NCBI RefSeq assembly: GCF_003945595.2
Contig: NW_024104293.1
Span: 678,501 to 742,500, forward strand
Reading direction: 5' to 3'
DNA length: 64,000 nt
DNA from: Pipra filicauda
Lineage: Eukaryota > Chordata > Aves > Passeriformes > Pipridae
Shown here in pieces: positions 54,801 to 62,315 of the stretch (within the stretch, counting starts at the first letter, position 1; each line of letters begins with the position of its first letter). Below the pieces are notes generated by a model, which saw only the letters and a program-made list of their open reading frames with translations, made no database searches and had not been told where the DNA came from. Both the position numbers and the translations under genes were made by a program.

Positions 54801-57800
54801 CATCACCTTTTATAAGCCCAACTGTTAATGATTCATGAGAAAACAATGGAAACCTGATCTGATTTTGAGTGCTTACTAATGACCTGAATGATTTAATCTT
54901 TTCCTGTTTAGGGACATCCTGCTGATGTATGAAGAGCTGTCTGAGATCTTCTCAGACCATGACAATTATCTGACAAGTAGAGAGCTGCTAATGAAGGTGA
55001 GAATTAGTGTGGGGCTTGTGATCTCAATTAAATCCGAGGTTAACCCTTTTTGTAACCAGCTGCCAAAGCTCATGTCTCCCTCAGTGACCAAATGTGGTGC
55101 TTCAGGGAGGTAAAACCTGGGCTTTTTGCTGGGCTGAGAGCTGATTTCTGTGTTCCTGGAAGAACTTGCTCTAGTATTAGCCCGTGGCACTTGGATGCCC
55201 ACAAAGAGCAGGCTGCAGCAGCGTGGATCCGAGGGGACAGCAGGTCTTGCAGCCCTTCAGCCCACTGGGTTGCACCACTGTAGTGCTTTTGAGTTCATGG
55301 GAACAATTGCACTCAGCTTCAGCTGAGGAATTAATCCTAGATGTTTATCTGACTATCCCATACCTTTCTTAGAACTAGAAGGACAGGGCTGGGAATTCTG
55401 AAGGAACAGGCTTCCTGCTCTGTGTGTGGCCAGATGGACAACAAAGCAGGCTCTGTCTGGAACAGTTTGACTTGTGCACTGCCCTGGGCGAACCCCAACA
55501 AGCTCAGGAGCCTGAAAGGGGTGAGGAAGAAAGCAGGGAAAGGTTATATTCTGCAGGAACTAAGGAATGTTTGTGGCAGGGTTTTTTCTGTTTACATAAA
55601 AAAAGTTCCTATAAACTGGGTAACCAGTTTACTCCTTGGCAGTTCTGTCCAGTCAGTCTGGCATTTCTCCCTCACCCCTCTTGCCTTGGGATCTGGAACA
55701 CTGTGTTTTGCTCAGGAATGGTGGGTGAACACCTTCAAACCTGTCGGTCTGTTTTGTTTATCATCCATTTATCAATATCTGTAGGTAATTTTTAAAGCAG
55801 GTGAGACAATAATAAGCATAAAGGGGAAAATGTGTGTTCAAAACAGCCTATTTAACTAAATATTAGAAGACAAAACAACTCAATCTGAGCCCAGACCTCT
55901 GGCTCCCAGCAAATCACTCTCTCCAGCTTCCTTAAGTAGATTTGCAAAACATTCTGAAAGCAGTGAGTGAAAAATTCCACAGAATAGCTAGAACCTCTCC
56001 CCTACTTTTCATTTTGGGCGGTTTGGAGGATTATTATCCACTGAATCCTCAAAGTCTTTGTTTTATTTCACTATAAATAGCCTCTCTAGGGAAACTGTGT
56101 TTGACCTTGCCTATCCAGCCTGCAAAACCAAGCGTAGAGCAGACAAAATGCCCTAGGAAGCAGGTTGGCTGGCACAGAGAGGGAGCAGTGTTCTCTCCTT
56201 CTGAACAGACATCCATAATGACTCGTGTCGCATCTATCCAACCACTGGAGAAAACCAGCAGTGACTCCAACATCCCCCGCACATCCAGGGAAATAAAGGT
56301 TAAAGATCTATTGTGAAACAGCTCATCCATTCCTAGGAAAGCTGGAGCTGTGGGGATGGAAACCTCTTCCTTTCGTTTCCTGCGCGGTTTTGGATTAGTC
56401 AATAAGCCGCAGTCGCTGGTTCTCTGTGTTGGTGTTCCAGCAGAAGAAAAACAGCAAAGCATTACATAAGATGGAGATGTTTACTTGCAGCAGGCCTGAT
56501 TAGGGAATTAAACACAAATCCTGAGGGTCAAGAGTGTTGGGATAGAGTTCAGGGAAGCATCTGGACACCTGAAGTATGTCTAAGCTTCTCTGATTTAAAC
56601 TCTCAGGAGATTTGCAGCAGCACTTAGCTTTGGCCAGAGTAGAGCTGTTTTACAGAAAAATTCCCGTATAGTCCTCTTGTGGGATTTTATCCAAAATTCC
56701 CAGTTTGTGTCCAAGTCCCAGAAAATCAACATGATTTTACACATATGTACCTGAAAAGCAAATAATTTTGCTAGCCCAGCTTGTCTGGTTAAACATATTT
56801 GCAGTTATTTTACACAGGTGTAGTTTCCAGCTTACCACTTGGATCCTCCATTAATTGCCTTTAATCCCTTTTTACCTCACAGGAAGCAACATCCAAATTT
56901 GCGAATCTGGACAGCAGCGAGAAAGAAAATCAGAAAAAGTCACAGAAGCGACTGCAACTTCAAAAAAATAAGGTGTGTTTGGGGTTTTTCCTCCCCTTTT
57001 TGGTAACATGATTAACTCTAACTGGTGTAATTAATTCTTAATTCTGTAAGAAGCAAAAGCTAGAAAGGTCTTTACCAGAGTGAGTGTGCAGGTGATTGAT
57101 GGACATGAACTTGTGTCAGTCATTTTCAGCAGTCTTGTATCTGTCCTACAAGAAAGAATTCCATTATCTACTCCTTTAGAGAGAAACATGGGAAAGCCAT
57201 ACAATTTCCATGTAGTAAAACACATGCTGTAAATGCTGTAGTACTTGTGATAAGGAAAATTAGCTCTGGCCAGAGCAGAAGTCTCATTTACTTCTAAACA
57301 AGGTCACGAAACTTCTGACATACCAGCTTGAGAATTGCACAGGGCTTTTACAGAGATTGCTTTGTAAAATGTGTCTGGGTTCCAGTCTGCTGGTGAAAAT
57401 GGCTTTTGTCTCAAAGTTGGCAAAGATTTAAAAGGACAGGGGGAGAGAAATCTGGGATAGGGAGGCCAAACTGCTGAATATGATTTTTGTCTATCTGTTT
57501 GTTTGACTGGAAAAAATACAGCTCCTTCTGGATGGTAGAAACAAGTGTTTCCTTCACAAGTGTAGAGCCAGCCTGAACTCTGCAAGTGCTGGCAGTCTAG
57601 AAGTTTAAAATGTGAATAATTACCATTAAAGTGCAGTGGATGGCTGGGGAAGACGGTCACTTCTTAGAGGGAAAAGTCTGTGCCTTGACTTGACTGTTAC
57701 ATAGCGTAACACATGAATTAAAAACCTACTGGAACGAAGCAGAAATGGCTCACACAGGCTGGCCAGGACCATTCCCCAGCTCTTCCTCTTGGAGTAGGTG

Positions 57801-60800
57801 ACTGAGGCACTCTGTCCCTGGTCCTCAGTGCTTCTTCCACAAGCAGGGTTTCCTGGGGACCCACTGTTGGAAATTAATGGTGGCAATACTGCAATACAAA
57901 CCCACCTGGCAATATCTGTGAGAGCATCCTGCTCTCAATGGAATTTGATTTAAATTCTAGATTAGATAATGAGAATGATGTAATGAAAGAAAACATAATT
58001 ACAAGACTGCTGTTTGGTTAAGCAGATTACTTTTATTTCATTTTCTTACACAGGGGTGTTCTAGAATTCTAATTATTATCATTTTTCAGTTAATTAATCC
58101 AACATTGCTCTGATCACTTGCAGGGAGTGATGCAAGGCACAGTCCCTTACCTTGGCACCTTCCTCACTGATCTCATCATGCTTGACACAGCCCTTCAGGA
58201 CTATGTCGAGGTAATTTGGGGCACTTTTTTTGAATCCTAAATATCCTGCCTGCCTTCCCAGCACTGTGTCTATTTTGGTATCTTCTGCTGGGTTCTTGTG
58301 CAGCTCTTACAAATCTGTTTTCAAATCAAAAAGGAAGCAATATGCAGTGTTACTAACAAGAGTCTTGTGTGACTTTGAATGCAGTTGTCTCAAGGGACAG
58401 GCTTAACTCTTCTCTGACCCCTTCTCTTTCCTTCCAACAGGGTGGCCTGATCAACTTTGAGAAGAGACGAAGGGTAAGTGGAATGCTCTGTGATTTTTGG
58501 TTTATTAACACCCTCTTTTAGAGCATTCTCTTGGCAAGGCCATTTGTCTTTAGCAGCTGTTTTATGTGCCTGAGCAATTTTAATGCAAGTCCATGAGGGA
58601 AGAACAGACCCCTGCAATGCTCGTGCTCTGAGCCTTTGCCTGACTGCGTCTGTCCTATGACCTGGTGGCAGGAGACCTTTGCTTTCCAGAAGATAGTAAA
58701 TATCTTCCTTCTGCTGCAATAAACTGTTTGTAGGTAAAAGGCTGCAGAGCACAAACCACAGGACTGAGAAATAAATGCTGTCACTCTTTCCATTCAGCCA
58801 GATCCTTGTTGGTCAGAGATAAGTAATGCTCTGTAGGAGTAAAGGTTACTTGGGTCTAAATGAAGTTGTGCCAAATCCTGGGGCCTGAAAGCAGACTTGG
58901 ATTTGGCTGTGATGGAGCCATTTCCTGCCCTAACCTGCTCTATAACCTGCTCTAAACAATTAGGAGTTATTTTGGCAAAGTGTGTATACAAGTGGAGTTA
59001 CAGAAGAGCAGCACTCTCTGGTCACGCATATTAAGGGTAGCATTTTATGTTCCTCTGGAACAAGTATGAGTGCACATTATGGATGCTGAGGAAAAAAACC
59101 CACCTCTGTTATTTGGAAAAACTGGTTCTTGAAATAGTCACTCAACTGAAACTGAACTTCAGGTCAAACTCTGTCCTGGATCTGTTGTTGCATATGTTTA
59201 GTGTATGAATGAGTTTGTTTGGTTTTATCTTGTTTTCTAATTCTAAATTTTTATTTGATTATTTCTTTTCTTAGGAATTTGAAGTCATTGCCCAAATTAA
59301 GCTCTTACAATCTTCATGCAACAGCTATTGCTTGATGCCAGACCAAAAATTCATCCATTGGTTCAGGAGCCAGCGGCATTTAACCGAGGAGGAGAGGTAG
59401 GTTCTCATTCCAGCTGGCAAAGCAGATGTTCTTACCTCACGCACACCTACAGGCAGGTTATTGCAGCCTGCAGCTCTCCTCTTAACAGGAACTCACACGT
59501 ACTAAAGAGCACTGGTTTTAAAAACTATTATACAGCGGTGAAATGTCCCTTTCACCCTGGTAAAATGTAGGCAGAGCAACATGCCTCTTTGTGGGGCTGC
59601 AACATTCTGTGAGGGGTTTCTGAATTTCTTGCCTATTGCTACTTTGAGATGTATAACTCATAGTATTGTCTGTAAAAAAATTAACCCAGTGGCCTCTGTC
59701 CTGCAGTTACAAACTGTCACGGGAGGTGGAAGCAGCTGCTGATACTAACATCCTATCTCCAAAATCCCAGAAAAGCATGGTGAAGAGGATCAGCACGTGA
59801 GTACGATGGGGCAGAGGAGGTTTGGGGTGGGAATATGGACCCTAATAACTCAAAACAAGCGGTGCTCATTTCATCAGCTGCAGAACCTGGCTGTGGATCC
59901 AGATCCCTGTGTTGCTTTAAGGAGAAATGCATCCTTGTGTCTGAAGCTGTCCCTTTCTGTTGTTAGAAGCAGTCACGGGGGTTATTAATGATAAAAGAGT
60001 TTAGAAACAAAGAACCCTTCCTAAGGTGTCGGAAAAAGGAACAGTTTTAGTGCTGGATTAAATCCAGTACCTATTGTGTAATGACTTCCCTGAATGCAGC
60101 AGCAAAACAGAGGAAATGAGGAAAAAGTCTGGACTATTATTAGTCTAAATTGCTATAGACATGCAAAGATTCCTTGCAGGATTTTAATATGAAAATTCAG
60201 GTTAGTAAAAAGGCATTTGATAGTAGAAACAATCTGCCTTGATGCTGGAGAAGGAAAAAATCATGGGGACGTGGTCCAGTTTGATGGAATATCACAAAGA
60301 TTTAAACAGGAGGTGGGTAGAGAACAGGGACATGAAGGTAAGCAGACAGGAAACAAGAGACTAACAGGAATAAAGCAGAGCTCAAAGACTGAAGTCAAAA
60401 TATTGGCACTCTGTGCTTTGCAAATGAATACTGTAGAAAAGCAGTGAGTGACACCTCTCTAAACTGTATTAAATCACTAATTGCATCCTGACGTGGCATC
60501 TAATGCACCCTGCTTCTCCCCTTTGTGTATTGTAGCAGTTTGTTTTCTTTGACACTCCTTTCAATTCACTTGACCTGCATTTAGGACTGAGTTTCGGAGA
60601 GGGAGAGCCTTTAATTTACCCTTTCTCGTGTACACCTCCAGCCTCTTAAGAGGGAAACTGGTATCTGTGGCACCTTGACTGAGGGCAGGAATTGGCAGCA
60701 GGGTGACTTTGCCCCTTTTGAAGCTCTTTTTCCGAGCAGGTGAGCCTGAAAATTTTAACAGACCAAAGGGGAATCTCATGATAGTGGGGCATGAGCTCCA

Positions 60801-62315
60801 ATTTTGGCGTTGCAGCTGGGTCAGGAAGGTATTGTTATTTGGTGTGTTAACAAACTCTCTGGACAAACTGTATAAACAACAGGGAGGAAATGAAAACAAT
60901 AGGCCACTCCAGATAGGAAAACAAAACAACATGTAAGAGTTCTGAAGCAAGTGACAAGCTTTGCTCTGTTCTGCTCTCACTTACTGGCTTTTATGCCCTT
61001 TTTTTTTCTTCCCCCCATACCAGACTTTTTCTGGGCACTGATGTGATCACCCCACCCAAAGAGCAACCCCCAAAGAGCTCTCCCCTAGGAGGGAGCTCTG
61101 GGGAAAGCACGGATTCGGCCAGTGTTTCATCGTGTGAGTTTAATCACTCCGAAAGCGAGGATGTCTGCGTGACTCCCATCTCCAGTCCTGAGGACCCTCT
61201 GAAAAAGGTACAGCTGGGGCCTCGGTGCCACCATGAGCAGCTGGGAGAGGCTCTGCATGCTGCAGCCCCGTGACCCTTGCCCAAGGCTCTTGGTCTTGAC
61301 TAGAGCGTTGCTTTCAGTGTGAATGGAGAGCCTAGAGATAAATGTGTAAAAATGGAAGTGATCCAGTCAGGTTCTTGCACAATCCCTTCTGTGTTGCCTC
61401 TTCCAGTGGTTTTGATCCTACCAGGAAGCTTTTGAGCAAAGCAGATGGAGAGAAAGGCAAACCCTGAGCATCAGGGGAAGGAAGGGGGCAGTTTCAAGAA
61501 GAATGGCAAAGAGGGAAGGGTGTGTTATTTCCACTCGTGTGAAGGGTCCCAGCTGGAGCAGGGGTGCCTGTGACTCCCTCTGTTCCGTCCCAGTTCCTGG
61601 CTGCTTGCCCACAGCCTGATGCTGTTCCTTGGATCTGCTGCCACCTCCTGGGCTGCTCTTACTGCGAGCCCAGACCAGTGCCCAGTGCCCAGCACACCCA
61701 GTGGGACATAAATTGTCATTAAAATGGTGGAATCAATCAAGTTCAGCTTTTCTGGAGGCAAGGAATCCCACTGCCAGACTGCTGGGTAGCATGTGTGTGA
61801 CTGAGGTTATGTCTGTGCCTGCTGCTTTCTCCTGTTCTTCCTGCAGAACGACACAGGCAGACAGACAAAACACCCTCTTTGTGACAGTGCTTTTCTTTGT
61901 CGTGTAGATCCCTGGATACCCCTTATCCTCCTGTTCTCCTGACTCTTCCACGAGCACACCTTCCTCGGGGGTGTCACCTTTACCCTCATTCCCTACTTTG
62001 CTGCCCTCCAGTGATGACAAGAGCTCTGTTGGCTCCGACAAGGGCTATGACTCCGACAAGGGCTCCATCGGCTCCGACAAGGGCTCTGGCTCCAACAAGT
62101 GCTCCATCTTTGACAAGGGCTCAGGCTCTGACAAGTGCTCCATCTTCGACAAGGCTTCTGGCTCTGACAGTGGCCCTGTCTCTGACAGGAGCTCTGGCTC
62201 CACGACATGCAGCACTTCCAAAGTGCTCCCTGTTTACAACCGGCAGAACGGAGGCGCCTGCATCATCCGAGTCAGCATGGATGGCACCAACGACAGCGTC
62301 TACAAGAGCATCCTG
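11909..62315 (+). CDS. RGL1: Ral guanine nucleotide exchange factor, RGL1 type (16 exons, 3' end outside window)
   Basis: Spliced coding region of a RalGDS-family exchange factor. In this family the protein binds active Ras through a C-terminal RA domain and exchanges GDP for GTP on RalA/RalB, acting in the cytosol and at membranes. Exons: 11909-11935, 13223-13333, 32031-32239, 37147-37224, 46347-46531, 49657-49781, 50436-50651, 53785-53888, 54912-54996, 56883-56972, 58124-58210, 58441-58473, 59275-59396, 59707-59796, 61024-61207, 61908-62315. All introns are GT-AG and phases join without a stop, giving 718 codons. Approximate domains: REM 64-200, CDC25-type catalytic domain 235-505, Ser-rich linker 520-680, start of RA domain from about 685. 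The N-terminus MKLLWRAKM and the [15 protein letters not shown] and [12 protein letters not shown] segments match RGL1 rather than RALGDS, RGL2 or RGL3 as I remember them. The REM linker (exon 4), exon 6 and exon 16 are diverged, so an RGL1-like paralogue is the main alternative. The remaining RA codons and stop lie beyond base 64000. Confidence 0.9.
11936..13222 (+). other. RGL1: RGL1 intron 1 (1.29 kb)
   Basis: The first 600 bp is dominated by the GC-rich minisatellite. The rest is ordinary sequence with a G run near 12866 and a T-rich tract ahead of the exon 2 acceptor. Confidence 0.86.
12031..12534 (+). repeat. GC-rich minisatellite, 18/19-bp unit, about 27 copies (intron 1)
   Basis: A tandem array starting about 95 bp after the exon 1 donor. 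The core unit is GTGCCGATGCTGTTCCCC, with an optional extra G that makes 19 bp. Variants have GCTGTGCCC instead of GCTGTTCCCC, and four units (near 12199, 12235, 12329 and 12510) have GCCAATGCGGTGCCC. Because 18 is a multiple of three and each unit holds ATG, long open frames appear on both strands; these are repeat by-products, not genes. Confidence 0.95.
13223..13333 (+). CDS. RGL1: RGL1 exon 2
   Basis: Encodes residues 10-46 (37 codons, phase 0 at both ends). The acceptor follows a very T-rich tract and reads CCTGGCAG|ACC; the donor is GGG|GTAAGT. It contains [15 protein letters not shown] and [12 protein letters not shown], the RGL1-specific N-terminal block ahead of the REM domain. Because it is symmetric, skipping it would keep the frame. 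Confidence 0.93.
14818..14870. repeat. (CAAA)n/(CCAAA)n simple repeat
   Basis: Imperfect A-rich repeat of CAAA and CCAAA units in intron 2. Open frames across it are low-complexity by-products. Confidence 0.85.
24433..24450. repeat. (CA)n microsatellite
   Basis: A short run of CA units in intron 2, followed by CGTG. Confidence 0.85.
30828..30884. repeat. Poly(T) run of 57 bases (intron 2)
   Basis: An uninterrupted T57 flanked by TTTGG units on the left and TTTTG units on the right. Such a run is prone to slippage and assembly error. Read on the minus strand it would be a poly(A), but no retrotransposed body is recognisable beside it. Confidence 0.95.
32031..32239 (+). CDS. RGL1: RGL1 exon 3 (start of REM domain)
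   Basis: Encodes residues 47-115 plus two bases of codon 116 (Arg). The acceptor is CCCTTTGTAG|GGT and the donor ACAG|GTAAGA. It carries [17 protein letters not shown] and [13 protein letters not shown], the conserved first half of the RasGEF N-terminal (REM) domain. The first residue is Gly where I remember Val in the human protein. It lies about 18.7 kb after exon 2. Confidence 0.95.
32240..37146 (+). other. RGL1: RGL1 intron 3 (4.9 kb)
   Basis: No recognisable repeat family or second gene. Open frames here (for example near 35549-35926) show no known domain. Confidence 0.8.
37147..37224 (+). CDS. RGL1: RGL1 exon 4 (variable REM linker)
   Basis: A short 78-bp exon that completes Arg116, encodes residues 117-141 and gives two bases of codon 142. 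The acceptor is GCTTTTTCAG|G and the donor GGGC|GTAAGT. It was found by phase and position: it begins R-F-G-N-L where RGL1 has R-Y-G-N-L, then runs through a Ser/Glu-rich linker to VALRA, which joins [10 protein letters not shown] in exon 5. The middle is poorly conserved, so the call rests on splice sites, phase and the two ends. Confidence 0.85.
37225..46346 (+). other. RGL1: RGL1 intron 4 (9.1 kb)
   Basis: Single-copy-looking DNA with short homopolymers. Frames on the minus strand near 41145-41543 and 42116-42463 are open by chance and lack any domain I recognise. Confidence 0.8.
46347..46531 (+). CDS. RGL1: RGL1 exon 5 (end of REM domain)
   Basis: Completes codon 142 (Ala), encodes residues 143-203 and leaves one base of codon 204. 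The acceptor is GCTTCCAG|G and the donor TTG|GTGAGT. It contains [21 protein letters not shown] and a leucine-rich second half, [13 protein letters not shown], which is the helical end of the REM domain. It closely follows the RGL1 pattern. Confidence 0.94.
46532..49656 (+). other. RGL1: RGL1 intron 5 (3.1 kb)
   Basis: Contains a poly(T) tract near 46660, a short CA run near 46902 and the 25-bp tandem duplication at 49277. Nothing else is recognised. Confidence 0.85.
49277..49326. repeat. 25-bp tandem duplication (two copies)
   Basis: TATAAACACTGG followed by (A/C)AAGTAAATTAAC occurs twice in direct succession with a single difference. It lies in intron 5, about 330 bp upstream of exon 6. 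Confidence 0.9.
49657..49781 (+). CDS. RGL1: RGL1 exon 6 (acidic linker into catalytic domain)
   Basis: Completes Asp204 and encodes residues 205-245, ending in phase 0. The acceptor is CTGTCCAG|A and the donor GATGTG|GTATGT. The first part is a Ser- and acid-rich linker that differs from the Glu-rich linker I remember for mammalian RGL1. The last part, VAEQLTYMD, is the standard first motif of a CDC25-type RasGEF domain. Confidence 0.93.
49782..50435 (+). other. RGL1: RGL1 intron 6 (0.65 kb)
   Basis: AT-rich intron with a TATA-rich stretch near 49795-49860. No other feature is seen. Confidence 0.9.
50436..50651 (+). CDS. RGL1: RGL1 exon 7 (catalytic domain)
   Basis: Encodes residues 246-317 (72 codons, phase 0 at both ends). 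The acceptor is CCTCTAG|ATG and the donor CACAT|GTAAAG. It carries [20 protein letters not shown], then [15 protein letters not shown] and the [15 protein letters not shown] helix, all hallmark blocks of RalGDS-family CDC25 domains. It is among the best-conserved exons in the window. Confidence 0.97.
50652..53784 (+). other. RGL1: RGL1 intron 7 (3.1 kb)
   Basis: Carries the antisense CR1 reverse-transcriptase remnant at 50795-51065. The rest is unrecognised single-copy DNA. Confidence 0.88.
50795..51065 (-). mobile_element. CR1 LINE reverse-transcriptase remnant (antisense, intron 7)
   Basis: The reverse complement translates to [13 protein letters not shown] followed by [17 protein letters not shown], a standard block of the CR1 reverse transcriptase. 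Downstream the frame decays and meets a stop at the position of the usual DFSKAFDTV motif. It is a dead fragment without the CR1 3' end. Confidence 0.88.
53785..53888 (+). CDS. RGL1: RGL1 exon 8 (catalytic domain)
   Basis: Encodes residues 318-351 plus two bases of Lys352. The acceptor is CCTTTCACAG|GAA and the donor TCAAA|GTAAGG. It contains the RasGEF signature [19 protein letters not shown]. The segment after LKTTW reads MCVSK, where RGL1 has a different tryptophan-flanking sequence in mammals (recalled). Confidence 0.95.
53889..54911 (+). other. RGL1: RGL1 intron 8 (1.0 kb)
   Basis: No repeat or coding feature recognised. Confidence 0.88.
54912..54996 (+). CDS. RGL1: RGL1 exon 9 (catalytic domain)
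   Basis: Completes Lys352 and encodes residues 353-380, ending in phase 0. The acceptor is CCTGTTTAG|GGAC and the donor AAG|GTGAGA. It contains [22 protein letters not shown], the segment that in RalGDS-family GEFs follows the SNSIYRLK motif. Confidence 0.95.
54997..56882 (+). other. RGL1: RGL1 intron 9 (1.9 kb)
   Basis: No repeat family recognised. Overlapping open frames at 55422-55795 and on the minus strand at 56049-56462 have no recognisable domain. Confidence 0.85.
56883..56972 (+). CDS. RGL1: RGL1 exon 10 (basic insert of catalytic domain)
   Basis: Thirty codons (residues 381-410), phase 0 at both ends. The acceptor is ACCTCACAG|GAA and the donor AATAAG|GTGTGT. It encodes [12 protein letters not shown] followed by a very Lys/Gln-rich stretch, matching the family-specific insert before the [10 protein letters not shown] motif. 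Confidence 0.93.
56973..58123 (+). other. RGL1: RGL1 intron 10 (1.15 kb)
   Basis: No feature recognised. Confidence 0.88.
58124..58210 (+). CDS. RGL1: RGL1 exon 11 (catalytic domain)
   Basis: Twenty-nine codons (residues 411-439), phase 0 at both ends. The acceptor is CACTTGCAG|GGA and the donor GTCGAG|GTAATT. It contains [18 protein letters not shown], a conserved RasGEF block. The Ile in LTDLIML stands where I recall Thr in human RGL1. Confidence 0.96.
58441..58473 (+). CDS. RGL1: RGL1 exon 12 (33-bp exon)
   Basis: A very small symmetric exon of eleven codons (residues 440-450), [11 protein letters not shown]. The acceptor is TTCCAACAG|GGT and the donor AGG|GTAAGT. INFEKRR is a conserved RasGEF motif, which confirms the exon despite its size. 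Confidence 0.95.
58474..59274 (+). other. RGL1: RGL1 intron 12 (0.8 kb)
   Basis: No repeat recognised. The intron ends in a T-rich tract before the exon 13 acceptor. Introns 11 (230 bp) and 13 (310 bp) are likewise plain. Confidence 0.88.
59275..59396 (+). CDS. RGL1: RGL1 exon 13 (catalytic domain)
   Basis: Encodes residues 451-490 plus two bases of Ser491. The acceptor is TTTTCTTAG|GAA and the donor GAG|GTAGGT. It contains [19 protein letters not shown] and [12 protein letters not shown], the C-terminal helices of the CDC25 domain. A different frame that starts inside the exon and runs into the intron is not coding. Confidence 0.95.
59707..59796 (+). CDS. RGL1: RGL1 exon 14 (end of catalytic domain)
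   Basis: Completes Ser491, encodes residues 492-520 and leaves two bases of Thr521. The acceptor is GTCCTGCAG|T and the donor AGCAC|GTGAGT. It reads [13 protein letters not shown], then a short Ser/Pro linker and KSMVKRIS, the usual boundary between the catalytic domain and the linker in RGL1. Confidence 0.94.
59797..61023 (+). other. RGL1: RGL1 intron 14 (1.2 kb)
   Basis: Nearly half of this intron is copy 1 of the direct repeat. The remainder is unrecognised. Confidence 0.88.
59969..60517 (+). repeat. Direct repeat, copy 1 (intron 14)
   Basis: About 550 bp that recur at 62377-62934 in the same orientation, with scattered substitutions and a few indels. It starts GCAGTCACGGGGGTTATTAA and ends near TAATGCACCCTGCTTCT. 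No coding match or transposon signature was recognised. Confidence 0.92.
61024..61207 (+). CDS. RGL1: RGL1 exon 15 (Ser-rich linker)
   Basis: Completes Thr521 and encodes residues 522-582, ending in phase 0. The acceptor is CCCATACCAG|A and the donor AAAAAG|GTACAG. It begins LFLGTDVIT and then has a Pro/Lys/Ser run with [15 protein letters not shown], matching the linker between the CDC25 and RA domains. Many Ser residues next to acidic residues suggest a phosphorylatable linker (inference). Confidence 0.94.
61208..61907 (+). other. RGL1: RGL1 intron 15 (0.7 kb)
   Basis: Plain intron between the two repeat copies, with no feature recognised. It ends in a T-rich tract before the exon 16 acceptor. 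Confidence 0.85.
61908..62315 (+). CDS. RGL1: RGL1 exon 16 (repeat-bearing linker and start of RA domain)
   Basis: A 408-bp exon, residues 583-718, phase 0 at both ends. The acceptor is GTCGTGTAG|ATC and the donor ATCCTG|GTGAGG. The first third is Ser/Pro-rich. The middle (about 624-684) is an array of six-residue units, mainly of G-S-D-K-G-S type. The last third, [18 protein letters not shown] through VYKSIL, is the first strand and turn of the RA domain that binds Ras-GTP. The exon is about 50 residues longer than the equivalent part of human RGL1 as I remember it. The family match at the 3' end and the open frame across the array support translation of the whole exon. Confidence 0.9.
62031..62213 (+). 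repeat. RGL1: Coding 18-bp tandem repeat in RGL1 exon 16
   Basis: About ten degenerate units of six codons, typically GGCTCCGACAAGGGCTCC, encoding GSDKGS and variants ([30 protein letters not shown]). One step is seven codons. A 36-bp higher-order unit ([12 protein letters not shown] then [12 protein letters not shown]) is visible. The frame stays open throughout. Confidence 0.9.

Noticed and set aside
59316..59570. Frame starting inside exon 13 and reading into intron 13.
   Set aside because: It is out of frame with the RasGEF reading frame and crosses the GAG|GTAGGT donor.
61993..62208. Minus-strand Ser/Gln/Cys-rich open frame opposite exon 16.
   Set aside because: It is the complement of the coding tandem repeat, and its low-complexity composition mirrors the sense repeat.
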